This document shows, piece by piece, positions 6,704 through 13,625 of a DNA stretch of 35,806 nt (its first letter is position 1; the number at the start of each line of letters is the position of its first letter). The notes below the pieces were generated by a model. That model had not been told where the DNA came from, did not search any database, and was given only the letters and a program-made list of their open reading frames with translations. Source of the DNA: CAYUEN01 sp964443745 (GTDB taxonomy: Bacteria > Campylobacterota > Campylobacteria > Campylobacterales > QNZT01); NCBI GenBank assembly GCA_964443745.1, contig CAYUEN010000020.1:1-35806 (forward strand), given 5' to 3'. The position numbers were made by a program, and so were the translations under genes.

Positions 6704-8683
6704 TTACAACCGAAACGTTTCGAGCGCTTCGTTGAGTTCGCTCGATTTTTCGGCGAGAATTTCGGAGACGCTGTTGACCTCTTCGCCTGCTTCTTTGTTG
6801 TTTTGCGATATTTTCAGCAAGGTGTCCATTTCCCCTATCAGCGTTTTGGTCTTTTGGGCGATATAGGTGGTCTTTTGGACGGACTTGACGGAGATGTTGA
6901 CGCTGTCTTTGAGCCGCTCCTTCGTGTCGTTCGCGTTTTCGATCAGCGTATCGGCGTTTTGCGCGATCCGGGTGAAATCTTTCGATGTGGAGTGGATTTC
7001 GCTGCCGATCGTGTCGATATTTTGCGTAATGATGTTGATGTTGAGGTTGATTTCGGAGAGCGATTTTTGAGTGCGTTCCGCCAATTGTCTCACCTCGTCC
7101 GCGACGACTGCGAAACCGCGTCCGTGTTCGCCCGCCCTGGCCGCTTCGATCGCGGCATTGAGTGCGAGGAGATTGGTCTGATCCGCGATGTCCCCGATGA
7201 TGGAGATGATATTTTTGATTTGGGACGCTTGTGCGTTGAGTTCGTTCATCTGTGTGGTCAACGAAGCCTGTCTTTCGTTTCCGGCGTAAATCATTTCGAC
7301 CGACTTTTGTAGATCGAAAACGAATTTATCCAGAATTTTTTGGGTATTTTCCAAAACCTCGGTCGTTTTGATCACATGCTCTTCGGTAATATCGAGGTTG
7401 CCTCCCACATCGTGAATGAGTTCGTTCGCATCTTTGAAAAGTTCCTCGGTTTTTCGGATGTTTTCGGTCAGTCGGTTCGCGGTACCTTTGAGTTCTCGGC
7501 TTTTGTGGAAGGTTTGGTCGGAGTTGCGTTTGGTTCTGTCGATCATCTTCGCGAAAGATTCCAGCAATCGATTGAAGGAGGCGGCGATTTGGGCGAGTTC
7601 GCCTTCGGAATCGCTTCGAATCCTTTTGGAGAGATCCATCGTTTTGGCAAGGTCGTTGATCTGATTTTTGAGAGAATCGATATTAAGAACGATATTTTTG
7701 GCGATGAAATAGATCATGAGCGCGAAAGAGAGTACGACCAATCCCACCAGCAAAATGTTCGCCAGGGCATCCTTTTTCGCTTCGCTTTCGAGGTCCGCGA
7801 TCGTGGTGAACGCTTCGGCGGATATATGGTCGTCGATCTTTTTGAGGATATCGATTTTTTTGGTGATCGTATCGAACCAGTGGATAGGATCGGTATCGAA
7901 TCGGTGGGCGTCCAGAGCCAGCTTTCTCATACGATCCACCTCTTCGATCTCCGATCCCTTGTACGTCTTTTCGTAAAAGGCTTTGATTTCTTTGGGTGCG
8001 GTTGCGAGAAAGGCATCGAGATAGCTGTTTTGTTCGGCGATCAGCGTGATCTCCTTTTTTTCCATGCCCGGCGCGAAACCGCCCGAAGCGAAGGCGCCGG
8101 AAAGCACCGCCCTTTCGACGCCCGCACGCTCTTTGGATTTGAGAAAGTTGGCGTAGGAGCCCAGCAGATTGGCGAGTTTGGCGTTAGGGCTGAATTTGGC
8201 GGTGGAGGGAACGATATCGAGCATCGCTTTGTTCATCGCGGTATAGAAGTCGATGGCTTCTTTGAGAGGTATGGAGAGGGTATCGATTCGTCGGCGGATC
8301 TTCGGAAGTTTTTTCAGATATGTTTCTAGGCCGACGATTTGTGCCATGATCTCCTTGTCAAAGTGGTTTTTAGAAACCGAAGAGAGGTAATCATGATACG
8401 CCTTGAGCCGTCGATCCGTCGTTTTTCTCTGTTTTTCGAGCTTTTGGCCGAATGTTTTTCCGTGGGATCCGAGGAACCCCGCACTGGCACCCCGCTCTTT
8501 TTGTGTTTCATGAACCAGCAGTGCGAGTTTGGTCGAGAGGGTGGTGAGCTTTTTGAGTTTTTCGAGCGAAGAGATTTCGCTTCTTACGAGAGTTGCCTGA
8601 TGGGCGATGGCGAGCGCACCTATCACGAATATGGCGATGGTGATTATTCTGAGTTTTTTCTTGATCGAAAGCGAGTCGAGCAT
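6704..8683 (-). CDS. Methyl-accepting chemotaxis protein with NIT sensor domain
   Basis: 659 aa. TM1 is at about 11-30. A long periplasmic helical domain of about 270 aa carries the NIT-domain signature QKERGASAGFLGS (about 61-73), the family fold for nitrate/nitrite sensing. TM2 is ANILLVGLVVLSFALMIYFI at about 310-330, followed by a HAMP domain (SKRIRSDSEGELAQIAASFN). The cytoplasmic signalling hairpin has the invariant tip EAARAGEHGRGFAVVADEV. The start is preceded by AGGAG. It is the first gene of an operon with a SpoIIE phosphatase and a STAS protein rather than with che genes. Upstream is a sequence resembling a sigma-28 (FliA) promoter. Ligand specificity is inferred from the domain family only. 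Confidence 0.9.
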   Translation of the reverse strand: MLDSLSIKKKLRIITIAIFVIGALAIAHQATLVRSEISSLEKLKKLTTLSTKLALLVHETQKERGASAGFLGSHGKTFGQKLEKQRKTTDRRLKAYHDYLSSVSKNHFDKEIMAQIVGLETYLKKLPKIRRRIDTLSIPLKEAIDFYTAMNKAMLDIVPSTAKFSPNAKLANLLGSYANFLKSKERAGVERAVLSGAFASGGFAPGMEKKEITLIAEQNSYLDAFLATAPKEIKAFYEKTYKGSEIEEVDRMRKLALDAHRFDTDPIHWFDTITKKIDILKKIDDHISAEAFTTIADLESEAKKDALANILLVGLVVLSFALMIYFIAKNIVLNIDSLKNQINDLAKTMDLSKRIRSDSEGELAQIAASFNRLLESFAKMIDRTKRNSDQTFHKSRELKGTANRLTENIRKTEELFKDANELIHDVGGNLDITEEHVIKTTEVLENTQKILDKFVFDLQKSVEMIYAGNERQASLTTQMNELNAQASQIKNIISIIGDIADQTNLLALNAAIEAARAGEHGRGFAVVADEVRQLAERTQKSLSEINLNINIITQNIDTIGSEIHSTSKDFTRIAQNADTLIENANDTKERLKDSVNISVKSVQKTTYIAQKTKTLIGEMDTLLKISQNNKEAGEEVNSVSEILAEKSSELNEALETFRL

Positions 8684-8716
8684 GGTGTTTCTCCTTTTTT
8701 GGAGGTGGATATTTGC

Positions 8717-8742
8717 ATATCGGATTTTGTGAATTTTTTTTG
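8717..8742 (-). promoter_or_regulatory. Candidate sigma-28 (FliA) promoter for the NIT chemoreceptor operon
   Basis: On the minus strand, CAAA, then 15 nt, then CCGATAT. The -10 part fits the Campylobacterota FliA box CGATWT, and a similar arrangement precedes the second chemoreceptor gene. The box is 33 nt from the start codon. Confidence 0.45.
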
Positions 8743-8758
8743 AACATTTGGATAAAAT
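8734..8758 (+). promoter_or_regulatory. Probable promoter of the fumarate reductase-like operon
   Basis: TAAAAT at 8753-8758 follows a run of eight T (8734-8741), the T-rich upstream pattern that replaces a -35 box in many Campylobacterota promoters. It leaves a leader of about 17 nt before the start at 8783. Confidence 0.4.
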
Positions 8759-8782
8759 AGTAGAAAAATATCAGGACGGTAG

Positions 8783-10393
8783 ATGCGGACGGAGTTATTG
8801 ATCGTAGGAGGCGGCGGAGCGGCATTGAGTGCGGCGCTCGCGGCCAAAGAGGAGGGTGTGGATCCGCTGGTCGTTTCGGAGGGGTATCCCACCCGCAGTC
8901 AGACTTGTATGGCACAGGGCGGAATCAACGCGGCGCTTGGAAACGTCGAACCCGATTCGATAGAGAGGCATATCGCCGACACACTCAAAGCTGCGGGCGG
9001 TATCGCTTCCGAAAAGATGGTTCGGAAGATGTGCGAAGCCGCGCCTGAGACGATCGCATGGCTGGATCGTATCGGGATGCCTTTTAGCCGTACGGAAGAG
9101 GGGAAGATTTCCCAGCGTCGCCTCGGCGGCGCTTCGAGCAAACGCGCATGCTATGCGCAGGATTATTCGGGATTGAAGATTTTGCATACTCTCTACGATC
9201 AAACGCTGAAAGAGGAGATCGATTTTGTTGTCGACCATTTTCTTCTCGATCTGGTTGTCGAAGAGGATTCGGTAAAAGGAGCGCTCTTTCTCGATATTCG
9301 CACCTGTGAGGTAAAATGTATCGAAGCCTCCGCCGTCGTTATCGCCACTGGAGGATACAGCGCCCTTTTTCACGGCTATACCACCAATCAAAACGGAGCC
9401 ACCGGGGATGGTGTCGCCGCCGCTTTACGTGCGGGAGCGGTGCTTGCGAACATGGAATTCGTACAGTTTCACCCCACGGGGCTGCGAAGCTCCGGTATAC
9501 TCATCAGCGAAAGCGCCAGGGGTGCCGGCGGCAGGCTTTTGAACCAAAATCTCGAACGCTTCGTAGACGAACTCAAACCGCGGGATCAGGTGAGTCGTGC
9601 GATCTGGGAGCAGATCAAGGCCGGAAACGGAGTCTTTCTCGATATCCGCCATCTGGGGGAGGCGTATATTGACGAGCATATTCCCCAGGAGCGCAGACTC
9701 GCTATCACCTACGAAGGGGTGGATCCGGTCTACGATCTGATACCGATCGCACCGGTGGCGCACTACAGTATGGGGGGTATTTTGGTGGACGAGAGGATGA
9801 TGAGCACTATCGAAGGGGTTTTCGCCGTCGGAGAGTGTGCCAGTGCGGGTGTGCATGGCGCCAACCGGCTGGGAGGCAATTCGCTCTTGGAAGTCACGGC
9901 TTTCGGGAAAATCGCCGGCGAGGAGGCGGCGCGATATGCGAAAAAGACACCCCATAAGGGTGTGGCACCGGAGAGAATCGCGACGATGCGGCAGCGAATG
10001 GAGGCGCTTTTCGCGATACCGGGAGAGATCGATTTTTACGAGAAGCGGGAGGATCTGGGTAGGAGTGCGTATGAAGAGGCGGGAATCGAGCGGGAGGAGG
10101 AGTCGCTGCTTATGATGCTCGCAAAGGTGCGTCGTCTTCGGGAGGATCTGCCTCTGATGGGGGTTTTCGACAAAGGAACGACATACAATACCAATCTGAT
10201 CGAACGTCTCAAATTCGCCAACACGGTGGAGTTGGCCGAAGCGGTGTTCAAAAGCGCTCTGGCGCGAAAGGAGAGCCGCGGAGCGCACTTTCGAAGCGAT
10301 ATGCCCGCCGCTTCCGAGACGTACGAAAAAGAGAGCCGATGTCGGAAAGCGGAAGGGTCGTTGCGGATCGATTTTGAAAGGAGTCTGTCATGA
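8783..10393 (+). CDS. Fumarate reductase/succinate dehydrogenase-family flavoprotein
   Basis: 536 aa. FAD-binding fold LLIVGGGGAALSAALAA at 5-21. The substrate site of the family is intact: H230 (FHPTGL), R267 and R272 (PRDQVSRAI), H327 (AHYSMGGI), E351 (GEC) and R362 (NRLGGNSL). It would therefore interconvert succinate and fumarate in the cytoplasm. The histidine that covalently binds FAD in SdhA/FrdA (S-H-T) is replaced by glutamine: R38-S39-Q40-T41, then CMAQGG. Non-covalent FAD is expected, as in L-aspartate oxidase and thiol:fumarate reductase-type enzymes. There is no Tat signal. The partner iron-sulfur subunit follows with an ATGA overlap. No cytochrome b anchor or CCG-domain subunit is present. 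A role as the fumarate reductase of the reductive TCA cycle is plausible. Confidence 0.9.
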   Translation: MRTELLIVGGGGAALSAALAAKEEGVDPLVVSEGYPTRSQTCMAQGGINAALGNVEPDSIERHIADTLKAAGGIASEKMVRKMCEAAPETIAWLDRIGMPFSRTEEGKISQRRLGGASSKRACYAQDYSGLKILHTLYDQTLKEEIDFVVDHFLLDLVVEEDSVKGALFLDIRTCEVKCIEASAVVIATGGYSALFHGYTTNQNGATGDGVAAALRAGAVLANMEFVQFHPTGLRSSGILISESARGAGGRLLNQNLERFVDELKPRDQVSRAIWEQIKAGNGVFLDIRHLGEAYIDEHIPQERRLAITYEGVDPVYDLIPIAPVAHYSMGGILVDERMMSTIEGVFAVGECASAGVHGANRLGGNSLLEVTAFGKIAGEEAARYAKKTPHKGVAPERIATMRQRMEALFAIPGEIDFYEKREDLGRSAYEEAGIEREEESLLMMLAKVRRLREDLPLMGVFDKGTTYNTNLIERLKFANTVELAEAVFKSALARKESRGAHFRSDMPAASETYEKESRCRKAEGSLRIDFERSLS

Positions 10394-11109
10394 AGATCAC
10401 CGTTCGACGTTTTTGTCGCCATAGGGAGCCAAACAGTGTCGATGTCGAGTACGAGGTTCCGCTCGAGCGGATCACCCTGCTCGAAGCGCTCGATTATATC
10501 AAAAGAAAGATCGATCCGACACTTACCTACAGCAGCGGTTGTCGAAGCGAAATCTGCGGTAGTTGTGCGATGCGTGTCAACGGCAAAGAGGTTCTCGCCT
10601 GCAACCACAAAGTGGAAGAGGGGGATTTTGTTACGCCGTTGGAGAAGACATCCGTCCTGAAAGATCTGGTTGTCGATCACGATAAGCCGCTACAAACCTT
10701 GAAACGTGCCAAGACATGGCTGAAACGGCCTGTGAGCAAGATGCAACGTATCGAAGAGGAGAAGAGGATCGAGCGCCAAAGCGACTGCATCCTCTGTACC
10801 AGTTGTTACAGCGCCTGTCCGGTACTGGAGGTCGACGGAGCGTTTCTGGGGCCGTTCGCGCTTACGCGCGTATTTCGATATGTCGCGGATGTACGATGCG
10901 ATGACGAAAAGGAGAAGATAGATGCCGTGCAATCCAAAGGAATCTGGGATTGTACGCTTTGCGGAGAGTGCACCGCCGTCTGTCCGCAGGGAATCGATCC
11001 CAAAAGCGACATTTTGATGCTGCGCACCAAAAGCGTGCAACTAGGATACAGCGATCCCAATTTTTCCGGTGGCGGGTTCGACGATTTCGGATTCAACCCT
11101 TCGTTTTAG
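10390..11109 (+). CDS. Fumarate reductase/succinate dehydrogenase-family iron-sulfur subunit
   Basis: 239 aa. The N-terminal ferredoxin-type [2Fe-2S] ligands are C51, C56, C59 and C71 (spacing C-x4-C-x2-C-x11-C). The C-terminal ferredoxin domain has C133-x2-C136-x2-C139-x3-C143-P and C188-x2-C191-x2-C194-x3-C198-P. In ordinary SdhB/FrdB the second motif is C-x5-C-x3-C and binds [3Fe-4S]. Here C191 occupies the missing fourth-ligand position, so a second [4Fe-4S] cluster is predicted, as in the type E enzymes. The protein ends in a Gly/Phe-rich tail (NFSGGGFDDFGFNPSF). The start overlaps the flavoprotein stop by 4 nt. The electron donor is unknown because no membrane subunit is linked. Confidence 0.9.
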   Translation: MKITVRRFCRHREPNSVDVEYEVPLERITLLEALDYIKRKIDPTLTYSSGCRSEICGSCAMRVNGKEVLACNHKVEEGDFVTPLEKTSVLKDLVVDHDKPLQTLKRAKTWLKRPVSKMQRIEEEKRIERQSDCILCTSCYSACPVLEVDGAFLGPFALTRVFRYVADVRCDDEKEKIDAVQSKGIWDCTLCGECTAVCPQGIDPKSDILMLRTKSVQLGYSDPNFSGGGFDDFGFNPSF

Positions 11110-11118
11110 GAGAGAAAG

Positions 11119-11478
11119 ATGAGATATGGGTACTTGGCGGCACTTACGGTCTTTTTATGGGGAGTTGCGGTGTTAGCGGACACCAAGCTCTCCGATATCG
11201 AAAAAAACCCCGAAGCGTTTGCGGAGAGGATCGTGGAGATCGACGGATGGGGTTGGGGGTGGATGGCGAATGCTCCCGAAACGCTGGAGGGGCGTACGCT
11301 TCGTCATGCCAGCGGCAATACCGGAAGCAGAAACGACGGGACTTTTACGGACGGCAATCTGACCGTCCTCTATCCGGTACCGTTGCGGTTTTCGGGTAGA
11401 ATGCATATCAAGGCGAAAGTTTCGATCGACCGATTCGGTTGGAGACTGAGGCCGATACGCAATCCGAAACGGCGATAG
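11119..11478 (+). CDS. Small exported protein of unknown function
   Basis: 119 aa with a signal peptide (MRYGYLAALTVFLWGVAVLA, likely cut before DTKLSD), leaving a mature domain of about 99 aa. It starts 9 nt after the iron-sulfur subunit gene, with GGAGAG just before the ATG, so it belongs to the same transcript. The mature part begins with LSDIEKNPEAFAERIVEIDG, a pattern seen at the start of small OB-like exported domains. It has an aromatic GWGWGW stretch (about 51-56), a charged SGNTGSRNDGTF loop, and a closing strand HIKAKVSIDRFGWRL. It has no cysteine or haem motif, so a direct electron-transfer role is unlikely. I do not recognise a family. Confidence 0.75.
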   Translation: MRYGYLAALTVFLWGVAVLADTKLSDIEKNPEAFAERIVEIDGWGWGWMANAPETLEGRTLRHASGNTGSRNDGTFTDGNLTVLYPVPLRFSGRMHIKAKVSIDRFGWRLRPIRNPKRR

Positions 11479-11525
11479 CCCAGCTTTGATTGAGGAGATA
11501 TTCCGCCTGTCGAAGGGAATTTTGT

Positions 11526-11531
11526 TATAAT
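11526..11531 (+). promoter_or_regulatory. -10 box of the yajQ promoter
   Basis: A perfect TATAAT is followed, after 9 nt, by the Shine-Dalgarno AAGGAG (11541-11546) and the yajQ ATG. The predicted leader is only about 14 nt. Confidence 0.5.
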
Positions 11532-11551
11532 TTTTTGAAAAAGGAGTGAAG

Positions 11552-12049
11552 ATGGCCAAGGAACACAGTTTCGACATTACCGCCGAAATTGACAAGCAGG
11601 AGTTGAAAAACGCTCTGGACCAGGCGAAAAGAGAGGTCTCCACGCGATACGATTTCAAGGGATTGACCGCCGAATACGACTACAACGAAGCGGCCAAGAC
11701 AATCACGATTCTCGCATCCAGCGACAACAAAGCGGATGCGATGTTCGACATTCTGGTTTCCAAAGCGATCAAGCGCGGTATCTCCCCGAAGGCGTTGAGT
11801 GAGCACTCCAGAGACCAGGTGGGACACGGCAATACGAAGTTGACGGTTGCGATAACGGATGTGATCTCCAAAGAGGATGCGAAAAAGATCGTGAAGGCGA
11901 TCAAGGATCTCAAACTCAAAGTGCAGGCTCAAATACGGGGAGAAGAGGTGCGTGTGACGGGAAAATCGATCGACGATCTGCAAAAGTGTATCGCGGCCGT
12001 CAAAGGGCTCGATCTGAACGTTCCGCTCAATTTCACCAATCTCAAATAA
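11552..12049 (+). CDS. yajQ: YajQ family nucleotide-binding protein
   Basis: 165 aa, full family length. The N-terminus MAKEHSFDITAEIDKQELKN and the phrase REVSTRYDFKG are hallmarks of YajQ. A GTG two codons earlier is ignored because the Shine-Dalgarno AAGGAG spans it and is well spaced from the ATG. YajQ proteins have two ferredoxin-like (RRM-like) lobes and bind nucleotides; the Xanthomonas member binds cyclic di-GMP and modulates transcription. Role in this organism unknown. The stop TAA shares its last A with the ATG of the next gene. Confidence 0.93.
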   Translation: MAKEHSFDITAEIDKQELKNALDQAKREVSTRYDFKGLTAEYDYNEAAKTITILASSDNKADAMFDILVSKAIKRGISPKALSEHSRDQVGHGNTKLTVAITDVISKEDAKKIVKAIKDLKLKVQAQIRGEEVRVTGKSIDDLQKCIAAVKGLDLNVPLNFTNLK

Positions 12050-12351
12050 TGGTCGAATTTCATCCGGTCGATCCGATCGAACAGCCTCCGAAAATCGAGG
12101 GATTCGGATGTCGGGCGATGGTATACGCGCTTGCGTTTTCGCTCACCGTCGTACCTATAGCGGTGGCGGTCGGGATCTGGTATCTCTATAATTTCTGGAT
12201 CGCCGTGGCGGCGGCGCTTTTTCTCTATCTTTTGAGCGGGTTTGTAAGCAGCAAGCTTCGCCAGCTCTCTCTTCCCGCCGATCAGCGGGAAAAGACACTC
12301 TCGTCACTGGAGATCGCGAAGTGGTATATCGGGAAAAACCGCTGTATATGA
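12049..12351 (+). CDS. Small two-helix membrane protein of unknown function
   Basis: 100 aa, starting at the ATG that overlaps the yajQ stop by one base (TAATG); the open frame continues upstream only as an overlap with yajQ. A Pro-rich cytoplasmic leader (VDPIEQPPKIEGFG) is followed by two hydrophobic helices at about 26-46 and 48-66, then a charged tail (SLPADQREKTLSSLEIAKW). It depends on yajQ for translation. It ends 3 nt from the convergent chemoreceptor gene. No family recognised. Confidence 0.7.
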   Translation: MVEFHPVDPIEQPPKIEGFGCRAMVYALAFSLTVVPIAVAVGIWYLYNFWIAVAAALFLYLLSGFVSSKLRQLSLPADQREKTLSSLEIAKWYIGKNRCI

Positions 12352-12354
12352 ATA

Positions 12355-13506
12355 TCAAACAGCTTCAGCTTTTTCTTTAAGTATTGCAACACTGGATGCA
12401 AGATCACTACTGAGTGCGGAGATTCTTTCAATCTCTTCCAAATTTTTTATTGCTCTTTTTTTTGCTTCTTCGATTTGTTTTTCCGTTTTTACAATTTTTT
12501 GTTCCATTGATTGTGATTTTTGTGCACTGATACTACTTAGTTGTGAAGCATTTTCGATTATTTTTCTTCCCTCGTCGATACGTTGATTGACTTCCTCAGT
12601 ATGGTTGACAATCGTCTCAAAGGATTTAATGCTGTTTTCCATTTCAGTACCAATATTGGTAATGCCCTGTACAATAATACTGATTGTAGCATTGATGTCT
12701 GCAAGACTCTTTTGTGTACGTTCGGCAAGTTGTCTTACTTCGTCTGCAACGACGGCGAAACCGCGACCATGTTCCCCTGCACGGGCTGCTTCGATCGCAG
12801 CATTTAGTGCAAGTAAATTGGTTTGGTCTGCAATATCACTGATAATGTCTAGTACACCTTTAACTTCACTGGATTGATGAGAGAGTTCTTGGAGTCTGGT
12901 ATTAATCTCGTTTTCTTCTTCATTGCGTTGATTGATAGTTTCATTAAGTTGTTGGATATCTTTTTGGATTTTGATGAGGATTTCACCTGCATTTTTGATA
13001 CTTTCACTAGACTTTTTTGAAAGAGATTCATTTTCAAGACTTTCTTGTAAGGAGTTATGAAGATCTTTTATGGCGCTTTCGATCGTTTTGTTGATCTCTT
13101 CAGTATGAAGAACGACATTTTGTGAGAGGTTTGCCATTTTTTTGGAGAGTGTATCTGTTTCTAAAGCACTTTGTGAGATATTGAGTGTTTCGGCAAGTTT
13201 GATAGAGAAGTCATTAATCAGATGGGCCATTTGATTATATTCGCTGGAGTAGGTGAGACTTACATTGAGGTTGCTTCCCACTTTGAAATTGGAGAGGTAA
13301 GTAATCATTTTTTTCGCTGCATCGACACCATTGTATTTTTCATCAAGATCATGAATAAGAATAACAGCTGCTACTATATACTGTATAATGGATCCAATGA
13401 TATTGTCCGTAAAAAATATTCCATTGGCGATCAATAAGATCATACCTACATAATGAACGAAACGCATACGGAAAAAAAGAGAGTGCAGAAGTGAATGTTT
13501 TGCCAT
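12355..13506 (-). CDS. Methyl-accepting chemotaxis protein lacking a periplasmic sensor domain
   Basis: 383 aa. Two adjacent hydrophobic helices (about 17-33 and 36-50) are joined by only a few residues, so there is no periplasmic ligand domain and no recognisable HAMP. The protein is otherwise cytoplasmic helices with the MCP tip EAARAGEHGRGFAVVADEV. Input must come from the membrane itself, from another protein or from the cytoplasmic stretch (about 50-190). The gene is clearly richer in A+T than its neighbours except across the conserved tip, and uses AAA, ATT and TTA-type codons. This suggests arrival from an AT-rich relative such as an Arcobacter or Sulfurospirillum-like donor. A sigma-28-like promoter lies upstream. 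Confidence 0.88.
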   Translation of the reverse strand: MAKHSLLHSLFFRMRFVHYVGMILLIANGIFFTDNIIGSIIQYIVAAVILIHDLDEKYNGVDAAKKMITYLSNFKVGSNLNVSLTYSSEYNQMAHLINDFSIKLAETLNISQSALETDTLSKKMANLSQNVVLHTEEINKTIESAIKDLHNSLQESLENESLSKKSSESIKNAGEILIKIQKDIQQLNETINQRNEEENEINTRLQELSHQSSEVKGVLDIISDIADQTNLLALNAAIEAARAGEHGRGFAVVADEVRQLAERTQKSLADINATISIIVQGITNIGTEMENSIKSFETIVNHTEEVNQRIDEGRKIIENASQLSSISAQKSQSMEQKIVKTEKQIEEAKKRAIKNLEEIERISALSSDLASSVAILKEKAEAV

Positions 13507-13541
13507 AATCTATACCTTTATATATCAAATTTCTATAGGCA

Positions 13542-13566
13542 ATATCGGTAACTGGCAGTTTTTTTA
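13542..13566 (-). promoter_or_regulatory. Candidate sigma-28 (FliA) promoter of the second chemoreceptor gene
   Basis: On the minus strand, TAAA, 14 nt, then CCGATAT, ending 35 nt before the start codon. The element and its distance are nearly the same as at the first chemoreceptor. Confidence 0.5.
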
Positions 13567-13573
13567 AATATAT

Positions 13574-13594
13574 AGGAGAAGAATTCTATCTCCT
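13574..13594. repeat. Near-perfect 21-bp palindrome between nifU and the chemoreceptor gene
   Basis: AGGAGA-AGAA / TTCT-A-TCTCCT pairs completely apart from one extra A. It lies 32 nt beyond the nifU stop and 68 nt before the chemoreceptor start. It could be the nifU transcript's terminal hairpin, although no T-run follows on that strand, or an operator. Confidence 0.4.
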
Positions 13595-13625
13595 CCTAAT
13601 AGGGGTGAATTTTTTTTGAAGGTAA

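Noticed and set aside
6227..8329. Two long rightward frames over the phosphatase and chemoreceptor genes
   Set aside because: Both are antisense to clearly recognised proteins and are rich in Phe, Arg and Asp, the mirror of the sense codons.
8783..10393. Flavoprotein as L-aspartate oxidase (NadB)
   Set aside because: The non-covalent FAD site resembles NadB, but the directly coupled iron-sulfur subunit with SdhB-type clusters fits fumarate reductase.
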